NCBI GenBank assembly: GCA_017428805.1
Contig: JAFRQC010000116.1
Coordinates: 1 to 5,219 of the forward strand
Length of the DNA stretch: 5,219 nt
DNA from: Prevotella sp.
Lineage (GTDB): Bacteria > Bacteroidota > Bacteroidia > Bacteroidales > Bacteroidaceae
Direction of reading: 5' to 3'
Shown here in pieces: positions 1-5,219 of this stretch. The translations under genes were made by a program, and so were the position numbers. The notes beneath the pieces are model-generated. The model was not told the DNA's origin, made no database searches, and saw only the letters and a program-made list of their open reading frames with translations. Positions within the stretch are counted from its first letter, which is position 1; each line of letters opens with the position of its first letter.

Positions 1-28
1 TGATAAATGATAAATGATAAATGATAAA
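1..28. repeat. Tandem heptamer repeat TGATAAA x4 (left arm of palindrome)
   Basis: Four exact, contiguous copies of the heptamer TGATAAA fill bases 1-28 and may continue beyond the window edge. They form the distal arm of an inverted repeat whose other arm (92-123) starts at the leuB stop codon. Short AT-rich arrays of this kind are, as far as I recall, frequent between genes in Bacteroidales genomes. No coding function is visible. Confidence 0.9.
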
Positions 29-120
29 CCTATCATCCGCATCCATCTACAACCTCTACTTCCGTTATTAGACTTCACTACCCTCACCATCTTTATCATT
101 CATCATTTATCATTCATCAT
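1..120 (-). terminator. Candidate 3'-end stem-loop of the leu operon (non-canonical)
   Basis: In a minus-strand transcript, the 28 bases at 119-92 can pair with 28-1 with 26 Watson-Crick pairs and 2 G-U wobbles and no true mismatch. The loop is 63 bases (29-91). The structure sits directly after the last gene of the operon, where a terminator or 3' RNA-stabilising structure is expected. It is AT-rich, has a large loop and shows no GC-rich stem with a U tract, so it does not match a textbook intrinsic terminator. It may instead be only a dispersed palindromic repeat. The pairing is seen in the sequence; the termination role is inferred. Confidence 0.3.
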
Positions 121-123
121 TTA
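92..123 (-). repeat. 14-base repeat x2 overlapping the leuB stop (right arm of palindrome)
   Basis: Read on the minus strand, this is two exact copies of TAAATGATGAATGA followed by TAAA. The first TAA is the leuB stop codon, so the repeat begins exactly where the protein ends. Each 14-mer is two related heptamers (TAAATGA and TGAATGA) that differ by one A-to-G change. The array is complementary to the TGATAAA array at 1-28. Confidence 0.85.
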
Positions 124-1182
124 GCGAAGCGCAATATAATTCACGATCCACTCTCCTACCTCACGGGTACCGTACTTGGCACCGCCTTCCACCTGAATCT
201 CCGGCGTACGGACATTGGCATCGAGCGAGGCATTGACGGCATCACGCACAAGAGCCCCCTCCTTCTCCAGTCCGAAGTGCTCAAGCAGCATCGCAGCAGA
301 GAGGATCTGTGCCAAAGGGTTGGCGATGTTCTGTCCTGCTGCCTGCGGCCACGAACCGTGAACGGGCTCAAAGAGCGGCGTATGCTCACCTAATGACGAC
401 GACGGCTGCAGGCCCATAGAACCCGTGATGCACGAGGTCTCGTCGGTGAGGATGTCGCCGAAGGTGTTCTCCGTCACGATGACATCAAAGAATCTGGGCT
501 CCGTCAGCACACGCATCGAGGCATTGTCGATGAACATATAATCTGTCCTCACCTCAGGATACTCCTTCTCTATCTCCTGGGCAATCTGTCGCCACAGACG
601 ACTGGAGGCCAGCACGTTCGCCTTATCGACAACCGTCAGATGACGCTTACGTTTCATAGCCATATCAAAGCCCAGACGGACGATGCGCTCAATCTCGGGA
701 CGAGTGTAGATGTCTGTATCGTAGGCCTTGTCGTTGTCCTGGTATTTCTCGCCGAAATACATACCGCCCGTCAGTTCGCGCAGCACCACGAAATCGGCAC
801 CACGGATGAGTTCGTCTTTCAGGGGTGACTTGTGCAACAGACAGTCGAACGTGGCCACAGGACGAACGTTCGCAAACAGTCCGAGCTTCTTACGCATCGC
901 CAGCAGACCTGTCTCAGGACGGATCTTCGCCGTCGGGTCGAGGTCGTACTTCAGGTCTCCCACAGCGGCAAACAACACGGCATCGGCCTTCATACACTCC
1001 TCGTGGGTGCTGTCGGGATAGGGATCGCCACAGACATCGATGGCGTGGGCGCCACAAATGGCCTCCTCGTATTCAAACTCGTGTCCGCACTTCTTAGCCA
1101 CAGCGTTGAGCACAGCCACACCTTGTTTCATAATCTCCGGTCCGATACCATCGCCCGCGAGAATCGCAATCTTTAACTTCAT
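121..1182 (-). CDS. leuB: 3-isopropylmalate dehydrogenase LeuB
   Basis: This cytosolic NAD-dependent enzyme oxidatively decarboxylates (2R,3S)-3-isopropylmalate to 2-ketoisocaproate, the last committed step before leucine transamination. The 353 residues fit the usual length of about 350-365. The N-terminus has GDGIGPEI (residues 10-17). Family substrate-binding arginines appear as R97, R107 and R135 (in LRELTGG), followed by catalytic Y142 and K187 (VVDKANV). The metal-binding aspartates are D219, D243 and D247 (TFGDILTDE). FEPVHGS (271-277) plus GQNIANP forms the NAD-binding region. The ATG at 1182 lies 2 bases after the stop of the cimA-like gene, so the two are very likely translationally coupled. 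If the upstream gene makes citramalate, LeuB would also oxidise 3-methylmalate (erythro-beta-methylmalate) to 2-ketobutyrate for isoleucine. The stop codon lies inside a heptamer repeat array. Tartrate and isocitrate dehydrogenases are related, but operon context and motifs favour LeuB. Confidence 0.97.
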   Translation of the reverse strand: MKLKIAILAGDGIGPEIMKQGVAVLNAVAKKCGHEFEYEEAICGAHAIDVCGDPYPDSTHEECMKADAVLFAAVGDLKYDLDPTAKIRPETGLLAMRKKLGLFANVRPVATFDCLLHKSPLKDELIRGADFVVLRELTGGMYFGEKYQDNDKAYDTDIYTRPEIERIVRLGFDMAMKRKRHLTVVDKANVLASSRLWRQIAQEIEKEYPEVRTDYMFIDNASMRVLTEPRFFDVIVTENTFGDILTDETSCITGSMGLQPSSSLGEHTPLFEPVHGSWPQAAGQNIANPLAQILSAAMLLEHFGLEKEGALVRDAVNASLDANVRTPEIQVEGGAKYGTREVGEWIVNYIALR

Positions 1183-1184
1183 AC

Positions 1185-2759
1185 TTAAATTATTTCTTTT
1201 TGTTCATTTTCAAAGATGTTCAGCATCTTAAACGTAGCCTTGATGGCAGCCTCCGTCTGGTCGGCATCGAGGCCGCGGGTACGGAGGATCTTGCCGTTGT
1301 CATTCCACGTGATGACCGTCTGCACAAGAGCATCGGTACGACCACCCGGCGGGATGGTGACGGCATAGTTCTCGAGGATGGGGAACGTGCGGTTCAGGTA
1401 CTTCTTATAGATATACCGCAACGATTTCACGAAGGCGTCATACTGACCGTCGCCCGTTGCCGAAGCCTCATACGCCTGACCGTTGATCTCCACCTTGATG
1501 TTCGCGCCTGGCTTCAGGCCATAGGCCGTAGATACCACATAACTCACCAGCTTCACCTTGTCCTCCGGGGCATCGTGCTTCAGCACATCGCTCACGATGA
1601 AGGGCAGGTCATCTTTGGTCACACGTTCCTTCTTGTCACCTAGTTCGGTGATGCGTTGCGTCACGCGGCGCGTCTGCTCTGGGGTGAGTTCCAAGCCGAG
1701 TTCCTCCAGGTTCTTGGCGATGTTCGCCTTGCCGCTGTTCTTTCCCAGGTCGTACTCCCGCCGACGTCCGAAGCGCTCCGGCACGAGGGCGTTCTGATAG
1801 AGTCCGTTCTTCTTGTCGCCGTCGGCATGGACACCCGCCACCTGCGTAAAGACATTGTCGCCGATAATGGGTTGGTTCGGGGCAACAGCGATACCGCTAT
1901 AGCTCTCCACCAGACGGGAGATATCGTTGAGTTTGTCCTCGCGGATATTCGTCTTGGCATTGAACTGATCCTTCAGGATTACCTGCACACTCGACAACGG
2001 GGCATTGCCGCAGCGCTCCCCCAGACCGTTCACCGTCACATGCAGTCCCTTCGCACCACTCAGGGCTGCGGCGAGAGAATTCGACACAGCGAGGTCGTAG
2101 TCGTTGTGGGCGTGGAAGTCAAAGTGCGTATCAGGATAGCGCTTCATCATCTTCCGGAAGTACTCGATACATTGCAGGGGATTCATGATACCCAGCGTGT
2201 CGGGCAGCATAAACCGCCGGATGCCGATGTCGCAGAGGGCATCCATCACCTGATAGACATAGAACGGTGAATTCTTCATTCCGTTCGACCAGTCCTCAAG
2301 GTAGAGGTTCACGATCATCTGTTTCTTACGGGCGTACTTCACCGCCTCGACGATGTCCTTGATATGCTCCTCGGGTGTCTTCTTCAACTGCTCCTGACAA
2401 TGGCGCAGAGAACCTTTCGCCAGGAGGTTCACGGTCTTGCCTCCGCAGGAGTCGATCCAGTCGATACTCTGTCCGCCGTCGATGAATCCGAGCACCTCCA
2501 CCCTGTTGAGCATATCCACCTTCGCGGCATAGCGGCAGATCATACTCACGGCTTCCCGCTCACCTTCCGACACCTTTGCCGAGGCGACTTCGATACGATC
2601 CACATTCAGGTCACCGAGCAGCATACGGGCGATGATCAGTTTCTCGTGCGGCAGAAAACTCACGCCGCTGGTCTGCTCACCGTCGCGCAACGTGGAGTCC
2701 ATAATCTCCACAAACGGCTGCAGGCGCTTGTATTGTCCTACTTGTTCAGCTGTTCCCAT
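1185..2759 (-). CDS. cimA: LeuA-family synthase, probable (R)-citramalate synthase (often annotated as 2-isopropylmalate synthase)
   Basis: This 524-residue protein is a DRE-TIM metallolyase with a C-terminal LeuA regulatory domain. The TIM barrel carries STLRDGEQ (R25, D26), the metal histidines H216 and H218 (FHAHND) and NGLGERCGN (244-252). The regulatory domain includes GDGQYDAF (436-443) and PPGGRTDA (470-477). From memory, it aligns without gaps (offset +9) through the catalytic half with Leptospira citramalate synthase. The residues that shape the pyruvate pocket there have identical counterparts: L90, L113, Y153, E155, T188, L320 and Y321. The likely reaction is therefore pyruvate plus acetyl-CoA to (R)-citramalate, feeding LeuCD and LeuB towards 2-ketobutyrate and isoleucine, with feedback at the C-terminal domain. 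The alternative is a second 2-isopropylmalate synthase. The start at 2759 overlaps leuD by 22 bases. The next in-frame ATG (M20) lies just before the catalytic motif, so the upstream ATG is preferred. Family membership is near certain; the exact substrate is inferred. Confidence 0.9.
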   Translation of the reverse strand: MGTAEQVGQYKRLQPFVEIMDSTLRDGEQTSGVSFLPHEKLIIARMLLGDLNVDRIEVASAKVSEGEREAVSMICRYAAKVDMLNRVEVLGFIDGGQSIDWIDSCGGKTVNLLAKGSLRHCQEQLKKTPEEHIKDIVEAVKYARKKQMIVNLYLEDWSNGMKNSPFYVYQVMDALCDIGIRRFMLPDTLGIMNPLQCIEYFRKMMKRYPDTHFDFHAHNDYDLAVSNSLAAALSGAKGLHVTVNGLGERCGNAPLSSVQVILKDQFNAKTNIREDKLNDISRLVESYSGIAVAPNQPIIGDNVFTQVAGVHADGDKKNGLYQNALVPERFGRRREYDLGKNSGKANIAKNLEELGLELTPEQTRRVTQRITELGDKKERVTKDDLPFIVSDVLKHDAPEDKVKLVSYVVSTAYGLKPGANIKVEINGQAYEASATGDGQYDAFVKSLRYIYKKYLNRTFPILENYAVTIPPGGRTDALVQTVITWNDNGKILRTRGLDADQTEAAIKATFKMLNIFENEQKEII

Positions 2760-3334
2760 AGTTCTGTTTTGTTTTGATTCTCCATCAGGAAGTCAATGTC
2801 GTCGAGACCGTTCATCAGACAATGTTTCTTATAGCCGTTGATGTCAAAGTGCTCGCTGCGGCCTGTAGACTTATTGGTAACGGTCTGATTAGGCAGATCG
2901 ACGGTCACCGGTGTCTGAGGGTCTTCCCGGATGCTCTGGAACAGCTCTGCGAGGAAGTCCTCACTCACCTGTACGGGCAGCACGAAATTGTTCAGTTCAT
3001 TATTCTTGTGGATATCGGCGAAGAAGCTGCTGATGACCACGCGGAAGCCGTAGCCTGCGATGGCCCAGGCAGCATGCTCACGACTCGATCCCGAGCCGAA
3101 GTTCTTGCCAGCTACGAGGATGCAGCCCCCATAGGTCGGATCATTGAGCACGAAGTCTTTATTCACCGTGCCGTCGGGCTGATACCGCCAGTCGCGGAAC
3201 AGATTATCACCGAAAAATTTCTCTTCTCTCGTCGTTGCTTTCAGGAAGCGTGCGGGTATGATCTGGTCTGTGTCCACATTCTCCAGCGGCAGTGGCACAC
3301 AGGTACTCGTTATTACGTCAAACTTTTGTTTCAT
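2738..3334 (-). CDS. leuD: 3-isopropylmalate dehydratase small subunit LeuD
   Basis: LeuD is the small, swivel-domain subunit of isopropylmalate isomerase. With LeuC it interconverts 2- and 3-isopropylmalate in the cytosol, and it would act equally on citramalate. The 198 residues match the usual length of about 200. Diagnostic motifs are VDTDQIIP (residues 20-27) and NFGSGSSREHA (78-88), which contains the substrate-contacting serine/arginine loop. KKHCLMNGLDDI near the C-terminus is also typical. I chose the ATG at 3334, which gives MKQKFDV. An in-frame GTG at 3370 would add twelve residues, but they are translated from a palindromic repeat and have no place in the family. No clear Shine-Dalgarno precedes the ATG, only AAAAGAAT, which is common in Bacteroidota. 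A REP-like element ends 13 bases upstream. The TAG stop lies 22 bases inside the next gene, suggesting translational coupling. Confidence 0.96.
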   Translation of the reverse strand: MKQKFDVITSTCVPLPLENVDTDQIIPARFLKATTREEKFFGDNLFRDWRYQPDGTVNKDFVLNDPTYGGCILVAGKNFGSGSSREHAAWAIAGYGFRVVISSFFADIHKNNELNNFVLPVQVSEDFLAELFQSIREDPQTPVTVDLPNQTVTNKSTGRSEHFDINGYKKHCLMNGLDDIDFLMENQNKTELWEQLNK

Positions 3335-3347
3335 ATTCTTTTCATTT

Positions 3348-3430
3348 TGGCACGGATTACACGGATTCACACGGCTTTATTTAATTATCCAACAGCCGTG
3401 TCTCTAAAAGAGCTGTGTTAATCCGTGCCA
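3348..3430. repeat. REP-like palindromic element in the leuC-leuD gap
   Basis: The element is bounded by a perfect 12-base inverted repeat, TGGCACGGATTA at 3348-3359 and its reverse complement at 3419-3430. The left side also has a direct repeat of CACGGATT (3351-3358 and 3360-3367, period 9). The right arm (3411-3428) can alternatively pair with 3359-3376 at 15 of 18 positions. The element fills almost the whole gap, 6 bases after the leuC stop and 13 bases before the leuD ATG. CACGGATT/AATCCGTG palindromes are, as I recall, dispersed in many Bacteroidota genomes, which would make this a REP/MITE-like repeat. The palindrome is seen; the mobile origin and any effect on mRNA are inferred. Confidence 0.75.
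3369..3401 (-). other. Internal hairpin of the REP-like element
   Basis: A perfect 8-base inverted repeat, ACACGGCT at 3369-3376 against AGCCGTGT at 3394-3401, flanks a 17-base AT-rich loop. In the mRNA it would form a short GC-rich stem inside the larger palindrome. Its left arm is also used by the competing pairing with 3411-3428, so alternative folds are possible. There is no U-run after the stem, so it does not look like an intrinsic terminator. Confidence 0.5.
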
Positions 3431-3436
3431 TATTAA

Positions 3437-4831
3437 TTACAATAGAGTTCTTGGGTCAGTGATTACGCCTGTGACGGCAGCTGCGGCAGCCGTGAGCGGC
3501 GAAGCCAGAATGGTGCGGGCACCGGGACCCTGCCGACCTTCAAAGTTACGGTTAGAGGTAGAGACGCTGAGTTTCCCGGCGGGAATCTTATCGTCGTTCA
3601 TCGCCAGACAGGCCGAGCAGCCGGGCTGACGGATCTCGAAGCCCGCAGCCTCCAGCACCTTGTCGAGACCTTCCTCGCGGATCTGCTTGTCCACAGCCCA
3701 CGAACCGGGCACGAGCCACGCCACCACGTCCTTAGCCTTCTGCCTGCCCTTTACCAGAGAGGCAAAGGCCCGGAAGTCTTCGATACGGCCGTTCGTACAG
3801 GCTCCAAGGAATACATAGTCCACCTTCGTACCCGTCAACTTCTGCCCGGCCTCGAATCCCATATACTCCAACGCCTTCATGAAACTCTGTTCAGGCGATT
3901 TAGCCGCTAAACCATTGGCAGGAATGGCCTCCGTAATCCCGATGCCCATTCCAGGATTGGTTCCATAAGTGATTCGCGGTTCAATATCTTCAGCATTGAA
4001 AACCAGTTCCTTATCAAACACGGCGTCGTCACCGCTCTTCAACGTCTTCCAATAATTGACAGCCTTCTCCCAGTCTTCTCCCTTCGGGGCATACTCGCGG
4101 CCTTTCAGATACTCAAACGTCGTCTCGTCAGGAGCCACGAAACCGCCTCTGGCACCCATCTCTATCGAGAGGTTACAGAGCGTCAGACGGCCTTCCATCG
4201 ACATCTCGCGCACCACGTCACCCGCATACTCCACGAAGTACCCCGTAGCCCCGGAAGTCGTCAGCTGCGCCATCAGATAGAGCGCCACGTCCTTCGCCGT
4301 CACGCCCTTCCCCAGCCTGCCGTTGATGGAGATCCGCATCGACTTCGGCTTCTGCTGGAGGATGCATTGCGAGGCCATCACCATCTCCACCTCCGAGGTT
4401 CCGATGCCGAAAGCCACAGCTCCCATCGCTCCGTGCGTCGAGGTATGCGAGTCGCCGCAGACGATGGTCATACCTGGCAGACTCAGGCCCTTCTCAGGCC
4501 CCACGACGTGGATGATACCGTTGTCCTTCGAGAACATCCCGAAATGCGTCAGTCCGAACTCAGCGGCATTTCGCGCCAGCGCATCCACCTGTTTCTTTCC
4601 CACGGCATCGGCTATCGGTTTGTCCTGATCGTGCGTGGGTGTGTTATGGTCGGGCATACAGAATATCTGCTTCGGACGGAAACACTTCAGTCCCCTCGCC
4701 CTCAGGCCGTCGAAGGCCTGCGGCGTCGTCACCTCGTGACAGTACAGCCTGTCGATATACAGTTGCGTCGGCCCGTCCTTCACCTCTTGCACCACGTGCC
4801 TGTCCCAGATTTTATCAAACAATGTATTCAT
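3437..4831 (-). CDS. leuC: 3-isopropylmalate dehydratase large subunit LeuC
   Basis: LeuC is the catalytic [4Fe-4S] subunit of isopropylmalate isomerase, an aconitase-superfamily enzyme acting with LeuD. The 464 residues match the bacterial length of about 466. The cluster ligands are C345 (in GACTNGR) and C405 and C408 (in GCSAC). Other family signatures are HEVTTPQAF (32-40), [10 protein letters not shown] (126-135) and [11 protein letters not shown] (425-435), all intact, so the enzyme should be active. The ATG at 4831 shares one base with the leuA stop (TAATG) and is preceded by AAGGAAG at good spacing, supporting both the start and coupling to leuA. Downstream, a 102-base gap with a palindromic repeat separates it from leuD, an unusual break between two subunits that work as one complex. 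Homoaconitase and aconitase are relatives, but length, motifs and neighbours indicate LeuC. Confidence 0.97.
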   Translation of the reverse strand: MNTLFDKIWDRHVVQEVKDGPTQLYIDRLYCHEVTTPQAFDGLRARGLKCFRPKQIFCMPDHNTPTHDQDKPIADAVGKKQVDALARNAAEFGLTHFGMFSKDNGIIHVVGPEKGLSLPGMTIVCGDSHTSTHGAMGAVAFGIGTSEVEMVMASQCILQQKPKSMRISINGRLGKGVTAKDVALYLMAQLTTSGATGYFVEYAGDVVREMSMEGRLTLCNLSIEMGARGGFVAPDETTFEYLKGREYAPKGEDWEKAVNYWKTLKSGDDAVFDKELVFNAEDIEPRITYGTNPGMGIGITEAIPANGLAAKSPEQSFMKALEYMGFEAGQKLTGTKVDYVFLGACTNGRIEDFRAFASLVKGRQKAKDVVAWLVPGSWAVDKQIREEGLDKVLEAAGFEIRQPGCSACLAMNDDKIPAGKLSVSTSNRNFEGRQGPGARTILASPLTAAAAAVTGVITDPRTLL

Positions 4832-5219
4832 TAATCTTCCTTCTTAAACTTATTAATACAATCGATATACGCCTCTACGCTGGCCGTGACGATGTCGGTG
4901 TTCGCACCGAAACCGTAATACAGCGAGCCATCGTACTCCACCTGCATATGTACCTTACCCACGTCGTCAGAGCCCTTCGAGATGGCTTGGATGGTGAACT
5001 CCTTCAGCGTCATCTGCTTCATGATGATTTTCTTCAGCGCCTTGATGGCAGCATCCACAGGACCGTTTCCGCTGGCGGCTGCCTCAAACTTCTGGCCGCT
5101 GATGTCGAGACCTATCGAGGCCACGCTGCGCACACCCTTACCCGTGGTAACCTGCAGGAAGTCGAGTCTCACGGCGTGCTGTTCGGCCATGTCGGCACCG
5201 GCGAGCATCAGCACGTCGG
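4831..5219 (-). CDS. leuA: 2-isopropylmalate synthase LeuA, C-terminal part (5' end beyond window)
   Basis: Only the last 128 residues are visible; the frame stays open through the right edge, and the full protein of about 500 residues starts outside. What is seen is the C-terminal LeuA regulatory (dimer) domain, which in this family binds leucine for feedback inhibition. The fragment runs through [10 protein letters not shown], then [16 protein letters not shown], the usual glycine-rich signature, and ends with [17 protein letters not shown] and a lysine-rich tail. LeuA condenses 2-ketoisovalerate with acetyl-CoA, the first committed step of leucine synthesis. The TIM-barrel catalytic domain is not in view, so the substrate cannot be read directly. 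Assignment as the true LeuA rests on the domain, on its place at the head of leuCD, and on the second synthase downstream looking like a citramalate synthase. The GTG at 5214 is an internal valine codon, not a start. Confidence 0.9.
   Translation of the reverse strand, partial: DVLMLAGADMAEQHAVRLDFLQVTTGKGVRSVASIGLDISGQKFEAAASGNGPVDAAIKALKKIIMKQMTLKEFTIQAISKGSDDVGKVHMQVEYDGSLYYGFGANTDIVTASVEAYIDCINKFKKED
4836..4845 (-). promoter_or_regulatory. Ribosome binding site of leuC
   Basis: On the minus strand AAGAAGGAAG lies within the last codons of leuA. The AGGA core (4841-4838) ends six bases before the leuC ATG at 4831. It supports this start and suggests that ribosomes finishing leuA re-initiate at the TAATG junction. 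Confidence 0.6.

Larger units (their letters stand above)
121..5219 (-). other. leu operon: leuA-leuC-leuD-cimA-like-leuB (5' end outside window)
   Basis: Five genes lie on one strand with junctions of -1 base (leuA/leuC), +102 (leuC/leuD), -22 (leuD/cimA-like) and +2 (cimA-like/leuB). This tight spacing supports one transcript. I saw no convincing internal promoter; in the leuC-leuD gap I looked for a Bacteroidota-type TAnnTTTG box with an upstream TTTG and did not find one. The gene set covers all steps from 2-ketoisovalerate to 2-ketoisocaproate and, if the second synthase makes citramalate, all steps from pyruvate to 2-ketobutyrate. Regulation at the operon 5' end (leader peptide, T-box or other) cannot be judged because that region is not in the window. 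Confidence 0.85.

Noticed and set aside
1..90. Minus-strand open frame from the ATG at 90 to the window edge, ending in LSFIIYHLS
   Set aside because: The end of the frame is pure translation of the heptamer repeat and the start has no ribosome binding site. Repeat-derived peptides of this kind are a common annotation artefact.
1..123. CRISPR-like array from the repeated heptamers
   Set aside because: The units are only 7 or 14 bases, contiguous and without spacers.
1656..2270. Plus-strand open frame (204 codons) antisense to the cimA-like gene
   Set aside because: It lies wholly inside a conserved gene on the opposite strand. Its composition, rich in H, R and L, is typical of antisense translation.
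3335..3370. GTG-started N-terminal extension of leuD
   Set aside because: The twelve extra residues (MNPCNPCQNEKN) come from the CACGGATT repeat, and the family normally begins close to the MKQKFDV start.
2774..3421. Long plus-strand open frame (215 codons) antisense to leuD and running through the palindromic gap
   Set aside because: It is antisense to a clearly conserved gene, has no recognisable domain and translates the repeat. It is a by-product of codon usage on the other strand.
3369..3430. Intrinsic terminator or attenuator between leuC and leuD
   Set aside because: There is no U-run after the GC stems, and termination here would separate two subunits of one enzyme. The structure is better described as a palindromic repeat.
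4831..5214. Stand-alone 127-residue protein starting at the GTG at 5214
   Set aside because: The frame continues upstream through the window edge and the sequence is the LeuA C-terminal domain, so it is the truncated end of leuA.

Overview
The window is an almost fully coding stretch of a branched-chain amino acid operon, read entirely on the minus strand. In transcription order (right to left) it holds the 3' end of leuA (2-isopropylmalate synthase, cut by the window edge), leuC, leuD, a second LeuA-family synthase that most resembles a citramalate synthase (cimA-like), and leuB. The order leuA-leuC-leuD-second synthase-leuB, the sequence style of the proteins and the two AT-rich or CACGGATT-type palindromic repeats suggest a member of the Bacteroidota, most likely order Bacteroidales (Prevotella/Bacteroides-like). 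This placement rests on remembered family patterns, not on a search.

Layout: 4831-5219 is the C-terminal regulatory domain of LeuA. Its stop codon overlaps the leuC start by one base (TAATG). leuC fills 3437-4831. The 102-base leuC-leuD gap is nearly filled by a palindromic, REP-like element (3348-3430) with 12-base perfect terminal inverted repeats. leuD (2738-3334) overlaps the cimA-like gene (1185-2759) by 22 bases, and leuB (121-1182) follows after 2 bases. Downstream of leuB, 1-123 is a long imperfect palindrome built from heptamer repeats. It begins at the leuB stop codon and probably marks the 3' end of the operon. The operon promoter and any leader lie beyond the right edge and cannot be seen.

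How it works: LeuA condenses 2-ketoisovalerate with acetyl-CoA. LeuCD isomerises the product and LeuB oxidatively decarboxylates it to the leucine precursor 2-ketoisocaproate. If the second synthase makes (R)-citramalate from pyruvate and acetyl-CoA, the same LeuCD and LeuB would turn citramalate into 2-ketobutyrate, the isoleucine precursor. One operon would then feed both leucine and isoleucine. Each synthase carries its own C-terminal allosteric domain.

I found no phage, defence, CRISPR, RNA-gene or otherwise undescribed system here. The points worth a second look are the probable substrate of the second synthase and the two intergenic palindromes.
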